From: an uncultured Sphingomonadaceae bacterium
GTDB taxonomy: Bacteria; Pseudomonadota; Alphaproteobacteria; Sphingomonadales; Sphingomonadaceae
NCBI GenBank assembly: GCA_947499255.1
Contig: CANMNF010000001.1
Span: 1,364,001-1,428,000 of the forward strand
DNA: 64,000 nucleotides
Direction: 5' to 3'
This document shows, piece by piece, positions 25,408 to 34,532 of this stretch. Made by a program: the position numbers and the translations under genes. Under the pieces are notes generated by a model. That model was not told the DNA's origin. It did no database searches and worked only from the letters and a program-made list of their open reading frames with translations. Each line of letters starts with the position of its first letter. Positions within the stretch are counted from its first letter, which is position 1.

Positions 25408-26643
25408 TTAAACATCATCCGCGCTGACCAATTCGGCCCGGTCCAGATCACCCGTCATTGCAGCCACAGTGGTGGCGATGGTGGAATCCGATGTGACGTT
25501 GGTGGTGGTGCGCATCATGTCCATGATCCGGTCCACCCCTGCTACAAAGGCGATGGTTTCCAGCGGAACACCCACACTGCCCATCACCAGCGTCATCATG
25601 ATCAGGCCCGTGCCCGGAATGCCGGCCGCTCCCACTGATCCCAAAGTCGCGGTGACAGCGATCAGGATGTAATCGCTAAACGCCAGATCAACGCCAAAAA
25701 TCTGCGCGCCGAACAGCGTGGCAAGACCCAGATACATCGCCGTGCCATCCATATTGATGGTCGCGCCCAAAGATGCAGTAAAGCTCGATACGCTGCGCCC
25801 AACGCCGATATTGCGTTCCAAACAGCGCAGCGTGACCGGCAAAGTCGCGCTGGAGCTGGCGGTGGAATACGACACTGCAATCGCATCCGCGATCCCGCGG
25901 AAAAACGCGATTACCGGCACTTTCGCCACGAATTTGAGCAAGCCCACATAAACAATGCCGATCAAAAGGAAGCAGCCCAGATAGTTAAGCAGCACCATCT
26001 GACCCAGTGCCGCCAACGCATCGATGCCAAGCGTTCCGGTGACCCAGGCGATTAGCGCAAAAACGCCAAACGGGGTCAATTCCATCACAATTGCGGTGAC
26101 TTTTTGCATCACAATCGCGCCGCTATCAAAGATGCTAATCAGCGGTTCGCCTTCTTTCTTCGCCATCAGGATGCCGATGCCGATCAACAGCGCGAACACG
26201 ATCAGCGGCAGCACCGCGCCTTCTGCCATCACGCGCACCGGATTATCGGGCACGGTTTGGACGATCATATCTGTCCAGCCGGTAAAATTGCTTTCCGGAA
26301 CCGCGCCTGTTTGAATGCCGGAGGTATCCAGAGTTGATCCCGGCTTAAACAATGTGCCCAATGCCAAACCAAGCCACACCGCAATCTGTCCGGTGATCAG
26401 GAACAAGATCACCGCGCGCCCGCCCACAGCGCCCAGCTTCTTCAAATCGCCGATGGAGGCAACACCTGCCACAAGGCTGAAAAAGATCAGCGGGACGACC
26501 AGCATCTTGATCGAGGCAATAAAGAAATCGCCAATCCATTTGATTGCGACAGCTTCTGGCCCCCACACAAACCCGGTAATGATGCCTAAAATCAGCGCCG
26601 CAATCACGCGCTGCCACAATGGAATGGCGAACCAGAATTTCAT
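25408..26643 (-). CDS. Dicarboxylate/amino acid:cation symporter (DAACS family)
   Basis: Secondary transporter of the GltP/DctA family that takes up glutamate, aspartate or C4-dicarboxylates with Na+ or H+. The 411 residues contain the hallmark serine-rich motif STASSSATLPVTLRC, the NMDGTAMYLGLATLF segment, and a GIPGTGLIMMTLVM hairpin region. About eight membrane segments and two re-entrant loops are expected. The substrate cannot be decided from the sequence alone. It converges on the potassium uptake genes with 12 bases between stops. Confidence 0.93.
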   Translation of the reverse strand: MKFWFAIPLWQRVIAALILGIITGFVWGPEAVAIKWIGDFFIASIKMLVVPLIFFSLVAGVASIGDLKKLGAVGGRAVILFLITGQIAVWLGLALGTLFKPGSTLDTSGIQTGAVPESNFTGWTDMIVQTVPDNPVRVMAEGAVLPLIVFALLIGIGILMAKKEGEPLISIFDSGAIVMQKVTAIVMELTPFGVFALIAWVTGTLGIDALAALGQMVLLNYLGCFLLIGIVYVGLLKFVAKVPVIAFFRGIADAIAVSYSTASSSATLPVTLRCLERNIGVGRSVSSFTASLGATINMDGTAMYLGLATLFGAQIFGVDLAFSDYILIAVTATLGSVGAAGIPGTGLIMMTLVMGSVGVPLETIAFVAGVDRIMDMMRTTTNVTSDSTIATTVAAMTGDLDRAELVSADDV

Positions 26644-26753
26644 GCGAGCAACCCCTTCGTCCCTGAATTGGATGAGCCTAGCGCCGCGATTGGGCGCGGC
26701 AAGGGGCGAATTGCATTGATGCTATAGACGCAGGTTTGGCACCCGCGCGGGTT

Positions 26754-27902
26754 TTACGCCAAAACGCCGTCCACAATGCGCCGGTAAATGCGGGTGAGAG
26801 CATAGAGATCATCCACGGCCACCGCCTCATCGCGCTTATGCATTGTCGCATTGACGAGGCCAAATTCGATCACCGGACACACGCTGCGCAGGAAGCGAGC
26901 ATCCGAAGTCCCGCCCGTGGTGGAGCGTTCCGGCGCGCTGCCTGTCTCTGCCTCGATCGCATTGGCGATCAGGTCTGAAAATTCGCCCGGCGGGGTTAAG
27001 AACGGTTCACCAGAGATCACCGGACGCGCGCGCCCGCCGTGCTTTTCAGCTATTGCGGTGATCGCCTTGGACAGGCTTTCGCCCGAATGCAGATCGTTGA
27101 ACCGGATGGAGATACGCGCGCTCGCCATGCCGGGGATCACATTGTGCGCTTTGTTGGGCACATTGATCTCGGTCACTTCCAGATTGCTGGGCTGGAACCA
27201 GTCCGTGCCATCATCCAGCACCAGCGCATCAAGCTCTGCCAGCATCGCGATCAGCTTGGGCAGCGGATTGTCGGCCAGATGGGGATAGGCAACATGGCCT
27301 TGCGTACCTGCAACCTCCAGCCAGATATTGACCGAGCCGCGCCGCCCGATCTTCATCATATCGCCCAGCTGGTTAACGCTTGTCGGCTCTCCCACAAGAC
27401 ACAGATCAGGGGTGACACCTTCAGCACGCATATAATCAATCAAAGCGCGCGTGCCGTGCAGCGCGGGGCCTTCTTCATCGCCGGTGATGATAAAACTGAT
27501 CGTGCCAGCATCGCGCGGAATATCGGCCAATGCCGCCACCATGCACGCGATGGAGCTTTTCATATCAACCGCGCCCCGGCCAAACAGCAAATCACCGCCC
27601 GGCATAGAGCGTATTTCGGGCGTGAAAGGATCGCTTTCCCAATCATCGCCCGGCGGCACCACATCCAAATGCCCGGCGAAGGAAAAATGCGCGCTGCCTT
27701 GTGGTCCTTGGCGAATGGCAAAGCAGTTCTCAACCGCTTCTTCATCACTGCCTACTGGCCCGTCACCGCGCGTAAAACGATGCACAGCAAAGCCCAGCGG
27801 CTCCAACATGGCAGCAAACGCATCGAACACGCTGCCGCGCGCAGGCGTCACACTTTCACAAGCGATCAGTGCTTTGGATAGGTCTAATGGATCAAGCTTC
27901 AC
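26754..27902 (-). CDS. dapE: Succinyl-diaminopimelate desuccinylase
   Basis: Dizinc M20 hydrolase of the succinylase branch of lysine/DAP synthesis. In 382 residues the metal sites are seen in FAGHLDVVPPGDDW (His and bridging vicinity), the catalytic base in ITGDEEGPALHGT, and KIGRRGSVNIWLEVAGTQGHVAYPHLADNP is the dimerisation-domain start. STTGGTSDARFLR and the C-terminal NATMHKRDEAV with the last zinc His complete the family pattern. It overlaps the GST gene upstream by four bases. Confidence 0.96.
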   Translation of the reverse strand: MKLDPLDLSKALIACESVTPARGSVFDAFAAMLEPLGFAVHRFTRGDGPVGSDEEAVENCFAIRQGPQGSAHFSFAGHLDVVPPGDDWESDPFTPEIRSMPGGDLLFGRGAVDMKSSIACMVAALADIPRDAGTISFIITGDEEGPALHGTRALIDYMRAEGVTPDLCLVGEPTSVNQLGDMMKIGRRGSVNIWLEVAGTQGHVAYPHLADNPLPKLIAMLAELDALVLDDGTDWFQPSNLEVTEINVPNKAHNVIPGMASARISIRFNDLHSGESLSKAITAIAEKHGGRARPVISGEPFLTPPGEFSDLIANAIEAETGSAPERSTTGGTSDARFLRSVCPVIEFGLVNATMHKRDEAVAVDDLYALTRIYRRIVDGVLA

Positions 27903-28564
27903 GCGCTTTCACTCACTTCAAACTGCTGAATGGTCCACTGTTCGGCCAAAGCCGCCTCGCGCCATTGGGCCATCCAATCATGTTCCCACAAGGCCTGCAT
28001 ATACGCCTGTGCGAAGCCGGGAACACCTATACCATAGGTCAGGAAGCGGCTGACGATGGGGGCATAGAAAATATCGGCAGCGCCAAAAGTGCCGAACAGA
28101 AATGGTCCGCCTTTGCCATAACGTGCCCGCGCTTCTGCCCACAGGCCAAGGATGCGCACGATATTGGCTCGCACATCATCGGTCAGCTCAAGGTGTATCT
28201 GCGCGCGCATATTCATCGGGCAGGCGCGGCGTAGCGGCAAGTACGAACTGTGCATTTCGGCCACCATCGCACGGGCCATGGCGCGCGGTTCATCCGCTTT
28301 GGGCCAGAAGCGATCGCGGCCAACCTTGTCAGCCAGATACTCCATGATCGCGAGGCTATCCCACACCACCACATCATCATCCCACAAGACCGGCACTTTG
28401 CCTGCCGAGGGTTGAAATTCACCGGAATTGGCCTTCATCGCCTGCCAATCATCACCATCGATATGGACGGTCAACTCTTCAAAAGAGAGCCCCGATTGCT
28501 TCACCGCCAGCCAGCCGCGCAAGGACCAACTGGAATAGTTCTTATTGCCGATAATCAGCTTCAT
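27899..28564 (-). CDS. Glutathione S-transferase family protein
   Basis: A 221-residue GST-fold protein. The thioredoxin-like N-terminal domain opens with LIIGNKNYSSWSLRGWLAV, where the Ser in YSSWS is the likely glutathione-activating residue, and has the cis-proline in GKVPVLWDDDVVVWDSLAIMEYL. The helical domain begins at about residue 90 (RAMVAEMHSSY). The pattern is that of the YfcF/zeta-like bacterial GSTs; substrate unknown. First gene of a two-gene unit with dapE, to which it overlaps by four bases. Confidence 0.9.
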   Translation of the reverse strand: MKLIIGNKNYSSWSLRGWLAVKQSGLSFEELTVHIDGDDWQAMKANSGEFQPSAGKVPVLWDDDVVVWDSLAIMEYLADKVGRDRFWPKADEPRAMARAMVAEMHSSYLPLRRACPMNMRAQIHLELTDDVRANIVRILGLWAEARARYGKGGPFLFGTFGAADIFYAPIVSRFLTYGIGVPGFAQAYMQALWEHDWMAQWREAALAEQWTIQQFEVSESA

Positions 28565-28774
28565 GCCTGCCGCTTCGCCCCTGTGAACTTGGTAAATTCA
28601 ACAGCCGGTTAGCCGTTCATTGGAACGGTGTCGAGAATGAACAAATAGCTCTTCCCCCACGTCCAGCGGTGCAAACCAACGCAGTTTAAACGCGATCGTG
28701 TGGAACCTTTGTTAACCATCACGTGGCAGTAACCACCTTGCGTAGCCGAAAATTCGGCATGGAAAAGGTGAACG

Positions 28775-31096
28775 GTGGCGAAGGATAAGTCCCCAGCTAA
28801 GGCACAAAAGGTAGTGCGGGAACGGCTCAAGCATGTTGCTTGGGCGGGCCTGATTTCGCTTGTCCTTCAAGTACTTACGCTTATCTTACCTTTCGATCAA
28901 CTGGCTTGGACGCTGCAATCACGGCTTGGCTCTTCGCAAGCGTCCGGCGAGATCGTTTTTGTCGGTGCACAAGAAGATCTAACCGATCCGCAATTTCCCG
29001 CACGGCGGCAGGAACTTGCTGAATTGGTTGAGCGGATTGACCGCGCGGGCGCAAAAAATATCTATGTCGACATCCTGTTTGATCAGCGCGCTGGTACCCC
29101 TGACAATGCGCTCAACACAGCGTTGCAAAACACGCAAGGCCGCGCATTTCTGACAGAGACGATGCGCACCGGCTTAAATGGTGTTGATGAAGTTGAAGCA
29201 TCGGTCAGCAGCATTTCAAATGGCGTACCAAGCGTTGGCACATGGATTTGGAGCAATGTTTTTGGCCAGGTGTGGTGGATGCCATTTTCTGTCGAAACGG
29301 ATGCCGAAATTATCCCGACGCTATCAGCGCGGTTATCCGGCTTGTATCCACCCGGTGCGGAGCAAGAAAATCATTCTGTCAGTTATTTTTTCGATCTTGG
29401 CAGCATCCCTACATATGATTTCAATACTTTGGGGGACGCAGGCCGCAGCCTGAGCATGCTGGAGGGTAAATCGGTTATTATCGGCTTGGCTGATCCGCCT
29501 TTGGCCAATGACCTTAATGTGCCTGGCCTGCCAAATGTTGCGCCATCGCTGGTACATATCTTCGCTGCTGAAACGCTCAAGGCGGACCAGACCCGGCAGG
29601 TGAACGGATACACCGCTTTGTTTGCCGTGTTGGCGATGCTCGCTTTGGCCGCCTTGCTCGGCTCGCGCCAGATCCGTTCTTTTGGATATGTCACGGTGGC
29701 CATTGCTGTGCCTGTTGCGCTGGCCATTTTCGCGCAGCTGGCTACATATTTCTCGCCTGCCAGCGCAGTTGTCGCATTGATGGCATATGGTATCTATCGT
29801 GGACGCGCGCGGTGGAAACAAACTTTCCATCTGGTCGATGCGGAAACTGAACTTCCCACTTTTGGTGCGCTTGAAGCGGATAAGAAAGTATCTGAGCAGG
29901 TTCCCGCCATTATCGTTGCACGTATTCATCGGTTTGAAGATGTCCGCCGCACTTTGCCGCGTGAACTGCATACAGAATATGTCCTGCGCATTATCGCCCG
30001 TTTGAAAGCGGCGACACAGGATGCGACGATCTATATCGGCAAAGGTTCGATGCTGTCCTGGACCATGCGCGATACAGATCCGGATCTTTTGACAGAACAT
30101 CTCGAAGGCCTGCGCGCCCTGTTTTCCTCTCCACTCATCGTTGGGGAAAATCAGGTTGATGTGGGCATCACCTTCGGCGTTGACGTGACGCCAAGCCCCA
30201 ATGTCACCCGGCGCGTGGCTGCCGCAGTCTCCGCTGCCGAGCGTACGAACGAAACCTTCGATCCCATCGTAGTGGCCGATTCAGCCAGCGAAGAAGATCT
30301 GATCTGGAATATCTCTTTGCAGGCGCGGATTGACGCAGCGCTTGCCAATGGCGAAATCTTCCTTGTGTACCAGCCCAAGGTGCAGGTGCAGACAGGGCAG
30401 CTGGTGGGTGTGGAATCGCTGGTACGGTGGCGCGATCCCATCAAAGGGACCATCTCTCCCGATCAATTTATCCGCCAATGTGAAAATGCTGGGCGCATGG
30501 CACATTTGACCCGGCACGTGTTGAAGCAAGCTTGTGAAGCCAGCTTACGATTTGATGCACAAGGTGTGCGTGTTCCAGTTGCGGTGAACATTTCTGCCAC
30601 CATGCTGCATGAACGTTCCGTTGTGGATATGGTGCGCGAAGTGCTGGAAGCAACGCAGCTTGAACCCACCCGGCTTACGCTGGAGGTAACCGAGACTTAT
30701 CGCATCACCAATCTTGACCGCGCGGCGCAGATCCTTCGCGAACTCGAAGCGCTTGGCACAAAAATCTCGATGGATGATTTTGGTGTTGGCGCCGCCAGTT
30801 TAGAAGCGCTGGTCCGCTTGCCCTTCAGTGAGATCAAAATCGATCGGCTGTTCGTCAGCCGTATGCTGGAGGATAGTAAAGCGCTCGCTATTGTTCGATC
30901 TGTTCTACAACTGGGTCGCGAATCGCGAATCAGTGTGGTGGCAGAAGGCGTCGAAGACGTCGAAACCCTTAATCTTCTACGAGATTCAGGCTGCCCAATT
31001 GCCCAGGGTTACGTCATTTCAAAGCCAGTCTCATTCCAAGAAATCGTTGAGTTTCAGAGTGATATGGAAAACAGCACCTTAACAAATATAGTTTAG
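28775..31096 (+). CDS. CHASE2-(degenerate GGDEF)-EAL protein, predicted c-di-GMP phosphodiesterase
   Basis: A 773-residue inner-membrane signalling protein. Layout: one membrane segment (about 21-41), an extracytoplasmic CHASE2 sensor (about 45-270), three membrane segments (about 280-350), a GGDEF-like domain (about 360-510) and an EAL domain (about 520-765). The EAL residues are kept: E547 in ESLVRW, N605, E637 in LEVTET, D667-D668 in MDDFG, K688 and E724 in AEGVED, so it should hydrolyse c-di-GMP. The GGDEF motif is lost (GKGSMLSW at the place), so that domain is not a cyclase and may be regulatory. The start is a GTG with AAGGTG before it. The sensor ligand is unknown. Confidence 0.93.
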   Translation: MAKDKSPAKAQKVVRERLKHVAWAGLISLVLQVLTLILPFDQLAWTLQSRLGSSQASGEIVFVGAQEDLTDPQFPARRQELAELVERIDRAGAKNIYVDILFDQRAGTPDNALNTALQNTQGRAFLTETMRTGLNGVDEVEASVSSISNGVPSVGTWIWSNVFGQVWWMPFSVETDAEIIPTLSARLSGLYPPGAEQENHSVSYFFDLGSIPTYDFNTLGDAGRSLSMLEGKSVIIGLADPPLANDLNVPGLPNVAPSLVHIFAAETLKADQTRQVNGYTALFAVLAMLALAALLGSRQIRSFGYVTVAIAVPVALAIFAQLATYFSPASAVVALMAYGIYRGRARWKQTFHLVDAETELPTFGALEADKKVSEQVPAIIVARIHRFEDVRRTLPRELHTEYVLRIIARLKAATQDATIYIGKGSMLSWTMRDTDPDLLTEHLEGLRALFSSPLIVGENQVDVGITFGVDVTPSPNVTRRVAAAVSAAERTNETFDPIVVADSASEEDLIWNISLQARIDAALANGEIFLVYQPKVQVQTGQLVGVESLVRWRDPIKGTISPDQFIRQCENAGRMAHLTRHVLKQACEASLRFDAQGVRVPVAVNISATMLHERSVVDMVREVLEATQLEPTRLTLEVTETYRITNLDRAAQILRELEALGTKISMDDFGVGAASLEALVRLPFSEIKIDRLFVSRMLEDSKALAIVRSVLQLGRESRISVVAEGVEDVETLNLLRDSGCPIAQGYVISKPVSFQEIVEFQSDMENSTLTNIV

Positions 31097-31098
31097 GC

Positions 31099-31127
31099 TT
31101 TACAAACAAGAATGGTTAATGCATAAA
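31099..31127 (+). promoter_or_regulatory. Candidate promoter of the 15-codon gene
   Basis: TTTACA (31099-31104), 17 bases, then CATAAA (31122-31127). The elements match the sigma70 consensus at five and four positions. Transcription would begin near 31134, about 20 bases before the tiny ORF. Confidence 0.5.
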
Positions 31128-31153
31128 ACTCCTAAGCAACTAGGAGACTTATT

Positions 31154-31201
31154 ATGGGCCGCGGTTTTTGGGACTGGCTCTTCGGTGGCCGTTCAGGTTA
31201 A
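31154..31201 (+). CDS. Tiny free-standing ORF of 15 codons, putative small protein
   Basis: The reading frame encodes MGRGFWDWLFGGRSG. AGGAG at 31142-31146 is a perfect ribosome binding site seven bases before the ATG. A promoter candidate lies upstream and a strong terminator 20 bases behind the stop, so a transcript of about 115 bases would serve only this ORF. The peptide is glycine-, aromatic- and arginine-rich, with an FWDWLF core that could lie in a membrane surface. I do not recognise it. The alternative is a small regulatory RNA whose ORF is accidental, but the ideal ribosome binding site argues for translation. Confidence 0.6.
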   Translation: MGRGFWDWLFGGRSG

Positions 31202-31221
31202 TCGAATCTAGCAAATAAATG

Positions 31222-31250
31222 AAAAGGGCGCTTTCGGGCGCCCTTTTTTT
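31222..31250 (+). terminator. Intrinsic terminator of the 15-codon gene
   Basis: Six G-C pairs (GGGCGC with GCGCCC, 31226-31231 and 31238-31243) extended by four A-T pairs, a six-base loop, and a run of seven T. Confidence 0.92.
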
Positions 31251-31364
31251 GTGCTTGATGCCTTATCGTATGGCGAAGCGCTGGAATAGCTTGGCGAAAA
31301 GCCGCTAGGGTCTCCTGGCAAAAACCATTGTGTTTCAGCTATATGGATTGCAATCTTGCGGGCG

Positions 31365-32018
31365 TTATCCGCGCAGATCGCTCAATACAGCGGCGCGCAG
31401 TTCAGGAATGCCCATCCCTTTTTCAGAACTGGTCACATGCATTTCTGGGAAAGCTGCGGGATGTTTGCGCGCTTCTGCAGCCACTTTCTCCTGCACCGCT
31501 GCCAATTCACTGGCCTTGATCTTGTCCGCTTTGGTTAAGACCAGCCGGTATCCGACGGCTGCTTCATCGAGCATTGTCATCATATCGCGGTCCACATCTT
31601 TCAAGCCATGGCGGCTATCGACCAGCACCAGCGTCCGCTTGAGTACCACGCGCCCGCGCAGGAAGGTCTTCACCAGCTTGCGCCATTTCTCAACGACTTT
31701 CACCGGCGCTTTGGCAAAGCCATAGCCGGGCATATCGACCAGCCGAAACTGCGTTGGATCACCCACTTCGAAGAAGTTCAGCTCCTGCGTGCGCCCCGGC
31801 GTCACGGATGTGCGCGCAATCGATTTGCGCCCCGTCAAAGCATTGAGCAGCGAGGATTTGCCGACATTGGATCGTCCGCAAAAGGCGACTTCGGGAAAAT
31901 CGGCATCGGGCAGGAATTTTAGCTGCGGCGCAGACAGCAAAAACTCCACCCGGCGCGCAAACAAGCGGCGCGCTTCTTCGGCCAGCATGGCCTGTGCAGG
32001 ATCAGCTTCAATCGACAT
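31365..32018 (-). CDS. engB: Ribosome-biogenesis GTP-binding protein EngB (YihA/YsxC)
   Basis: Essential GTPase for assembly of the large ribosomal subunit. The 217 residues include the P-loop FCGRSNVGKSSLLNAL (about 47-62), the G2-like TPGRTQELNFF, G3 DMPGYGFAK and G4 LTKADKI. The end carries the SSEKGMGIPELRA box used for guanine contact. It is the last gene of the rpmH-rnpA-yidD-yidC-engB cluster, a common alphaproteobacterial order, 41 bases behind yidC. Confidence 0.96.
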   Translation of the reverse strand: MSIEADPAQAMLAEEARRLFARRVEFLLSAPQLKFLPDADFPEVAFCGRSNVGKSSLLNALTGRKSIARTSVTPGRTQELNFFEVGDPTQFRLVDMPGYGFAKAPVKVVEKWRKLVKTFLRGRVVLKRTLVLVDSRHGLKDVDRDMMTMLDEAAVGYRLVLTKADKIKASELAAVQEKVAAEARKHPAAFPEMHVTSSEKGMGIPELRAAVLSDLRG

Positions 32019-32059
32019 GGTTCGCCAGCAAGACTGCGAAAAGGAACGCTTGGCTCCTT

Positions 32060-33835
32060 TTAGGCCTTATCCGTCTCCTCGCTCTTTTCCCGCTCCGCCG
32101 CTTTCGCTTTTTCGGTAGCATCTTTTTCTGCCTGCGCGCGCAGCTGCGGGTGCTTGGAATACAGATATTTCTGTTGCGCCAGCGTCAGGATGTTCGACGT
32201 GATCCAGTATAGCAGCAAGCCTGCGGCAAACGGCGCCATCACGAACATCAGCACCCATGGCATGATCATGAAGATCTGTTGCTGCATTGGGTCCATCGCG
32301 GCGGGATTAAGTTTAAATTGCAGCCACATGGTAAAGCCCAGCAGCACTGCAAGAATGCCGATGCCAAGGAATCCGGTTGGCGTGAAATCAAGCAGGCCAA
32401 ACAGGTTCAAAATTGTCGCCGGATCGGGCGCGGACAAATCCTTGAGCCACAAAAAGAACGGTTCATGCCGCATTTCGATGGCCAGCATCAGCACCTTGTA
32501 CAAAGCAAAGAAGATCGGAATTTGCAGGAAGATCGGCAGACAACCCGCAAGCGGATTGACCTTTTCTTCCTTATACATCTTCGCCATTTCTTGCTGCAGC
32601 TTGGGCTTATCTTCTTTGTAACGTTCTTGCAGCGCTTTCATTTTGGGCTGCACCGCGCGCATTTGCGCCATGGAGGCGAACTGCTTTTGCGCGATGGGGA
32701 ACAATAGCAAGCGGATGATAAAGGTGAGGCAGATGATCGCCACGCCAAAATTGCCGACCACGCCAAACAGGAAAATCAGCACCTGCCACATCGGCCAGGC
32801 GATGAAACCGAACCAGCCCCAGTCAATCGCATTGCCAAATTTGGCGACGCCCTGATCTTGATACTGATCAAGAACCGCGCTTTCCTTGGCTCCTGCATAA
32901 AGCTGCGTGGTGTGCGTGACGGCTTCGCCAGCGGCCAACGTCATCGGCTCATAATACAGATCGGCGCGGTAGCGTTCGTTACCCAGAGAGCGGAAAGCGC
33001 TGGTGGCTTCGCGGTCGTTTTCGGGGATAAGCGCGCTCATCCAATAGACATCGGTGAAGCCGACCCAATTGGTTGCGCCTTCATTGTTGACCGTGCCTTC
33101 TTCAACAATGTCGTCATAATCCCAGCCGAAATCAACTTCGGCATCGAAGGCCCCAATCGGGCCGGAATGCACGTTAAACAGATCATCGCTGGCATTGGCG
33201 CTGGTGCGGTTCACCACGGCATAGGGGCGCAGGGCAACAGAGCCTTCGCCGCTATTTTCTACCGACTGTTCGACGGTGAACATGTAATGCTCATCAATCT
33301 CGTATTTGAGCGTAAAAGACAGGCCTTCGCCATTGTCCCAGCCCAGCGTGACCGGCGTTGCCTGTGTCAGCTCGTCACCATCGACAAGCTGCCAAACGGT
33401 ATCGCCATCGGGCAAAGCCACGCCTTCACCAACCCAGCCAAATTGCGCGAATTTCTGTCCCGCGGTGCCGGATGGGGCGTAAAGACGGATCGGACCGCTA
33501 TCTTCCTCCACGGTCTGACGGTGAGTTTTGAGTTCAATATCATCGATGCGCGCACCGATGGGGTTGAGCGAGCCGCGCAGTTCAGGGGCATCAATGCGCA
33601 CCCGGCCTGCTCCTGCCAGCGATTCATCAAGATCACGCACAACCGATCCAGCCGGATCAGCACTTGGCGTGCCGGGATCAATTGCCGCGCGTTCACCGGG
33701 CGCATCCACCCGGGATGCGACTTCAGCGGGGCTGACCTCTGGTTCCGGATAGAATTTTTGCATGGCAAAATCCCACCCAAACAGCAGGGCGGCGCTCAGC
33801 ACGATGGCGAGAATGAGATTACGCTGATTGTCCAA
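32060..33835 (-). CDS. yidC: Membrane protein insertase YidC
   Basis: Inner-membrane insertase of the YidC/Oxa1 family, working alone or with SecYEG. The 591-residue protein has one N-terminal membrane segment (about 6-22), a large periplasmic beta-supersandwich domain (about 60-340) and the conserved five-helix core (about 350-560) with FPIAQKQFASMAQMRAVQPKMKALQERYK as its cytoplasmic hairpin. The tail is charged, rich in Lys, Glu and Ala. It follows yidD by 12 bases. Confidence 0.97.
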   Translation of the reverse strand: MDNQRNLILAIVLSAALLFGWDFAMQKFYPEPEVSPAEVASRVDAPGERAAIDPGTPSADPAGSVVRDLDESLAGAGRVRIDAPELRGSLNPIGARIDDIELKTHRQTVEEDSGPIRLYAPSGTAGQKFAQFGWVGEGVALPDGDTVWQLVDGDELTQATPVTLGWDNGEGLSFTLKYEIDEHYMFTVEQSVENSGEGSVALRPYAVVNRTSANASDDLFNVHSGPIGAFDAEVDFGWDYDDIVEEGTVNNEGATNWVGFTDVYWMSALIPENDREATSAFRSLGNERYRADLYYEPMTLAAGEAVTHTTQLYAGAKESAVLDQYQDQGVAKFGNAIDWGWFGFIAWPMWQVLIFLFGVVGNFGVAIICLTFIIRLLLFPIAQKQFASMAQMRAVQPKMKALQERYKEDKPKLQQEMAKMYKEEKVNPLAGCLPIFLQIPIFFALYKVLMLAIEMRHEPFFLWLKDLSAPDPATILNLFGLLDFTPTGFLGIGILAVLLGFTMWLQFKLNPAAMDPMQQQIFMIMPWVLMFVMAPFAAGLLLYWITSNILTLAQQKYLYSKHPQLRAQAEKDATEKAKAAEREKSEETDKA

Positions 33836-33847
33836 GATGTTTGCCCG

Positions 33848-34087
33848 TTATCCGATATCGACGTCGTTCAGGTGGCGCTTTGGCACAGGATCGTAGCCGT
33901 GTCCCCCCCAAGGATTGCAGCGCAATAGCCGCTTGGTCGCCAACCATCCACCCCTGATTGCACCATGCGATGCAATAGCCTGGATCGCATATTCGCTGCA
34001 TGATGGTTGATAGCGGCATGTGGGCGGCAAAATCCGGCTTGGCCCCCATTGCCAAAAGCGCGCGATGAAGATCAACACGTGCTTCAT
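33848..34087 (-). CDS. yidD: Membrane protein insertion efficiency factor YidD
   Basis: Small membrane-associated factor that helps YidC-dependent insertion. The 79 residues have the family signature CRYQPSCSEYAIQAI and CNPWGGHGYDPVP, and begin with a short hydrophobic stretch. It overlaps rnpA by four bases and is followed by yidC. Length is normal. Confidence 0.96.
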   Translation of the reverse strand: MKHVLIFIARFWQWGPSRILPPTCRYQPSCSEYAIQAIASHGAIRGGWLATKRLLRCNPWGGHGYDPVPKRHLNDVDIG

Positions 34088-34464
34088 TTGTTGCGCTTTC
34101 GATTGCCTCTACGGGGCCGGCGCGCAGGATCTGCTTTGCCTTGGGAAATGCGCTGTAATGCAATACCCAATTCTTCGCGAAGGGCCAGAAAGTCACGTTC
34201 AATCCCGCCTTCACGGCCAATCAGCACATGATCATGATCGGGCAGGCCCAATTGCGGCAGCGCTTCCCACAAGAGTTCGCGAAAACGGCGCTTCATGCGA
34301 TTGCGCACCACCGCATTGCCGATCTTTTTGGTCACCGTGATGCCATAACGCACCCCGCGCCCGTCATTAGGCTTGGCGAGCAACACAAAACCGGGCCGCG
34401 CAACACGAAGCCCGCGATTCGCCGCGAGAAAGTCTGCACGCTTGGTGATGACGGTGGGTGTCAT
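34084..34464 (-). CDS. rnpA: Ribonuclease P protein component
   Basis: Protein subunit of RNase P that assists the RNA in 5' maturation of tRNA. The 126-residue basic protein shows TKRADFLAANRG at the start and the RNR motif in IGNAVVRNRMKRRFRELL. ATG 34464 is selected; a TTG two codons upstream is an alternative of little consequence. The gene overlaps yidD and lies 280 bases behind rpmH. That gap is filled with hairpins and would be part of the transcript if rpmH and rnpA are co-expressed. Confidence 0.96.
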   Translation of the reverse strand: MTPTVITKRADFLAANRGLRVARPGFVLLAKPNDGRGVRYGITVTKKIGNAVVRNRMKRRFRELLWEALPQLGLPDHDHVLIGREGGIERDFLALREELGIALQRISQGKADPARRPRRGNRKRNK

Positions 34465-34532
34465 GGGCAATGAGATAGGAAAAAAGCCCCGTATCGCCGA
34501 GTCTTTATTGTTTAGGCCCTCAAGCGCCGGGC

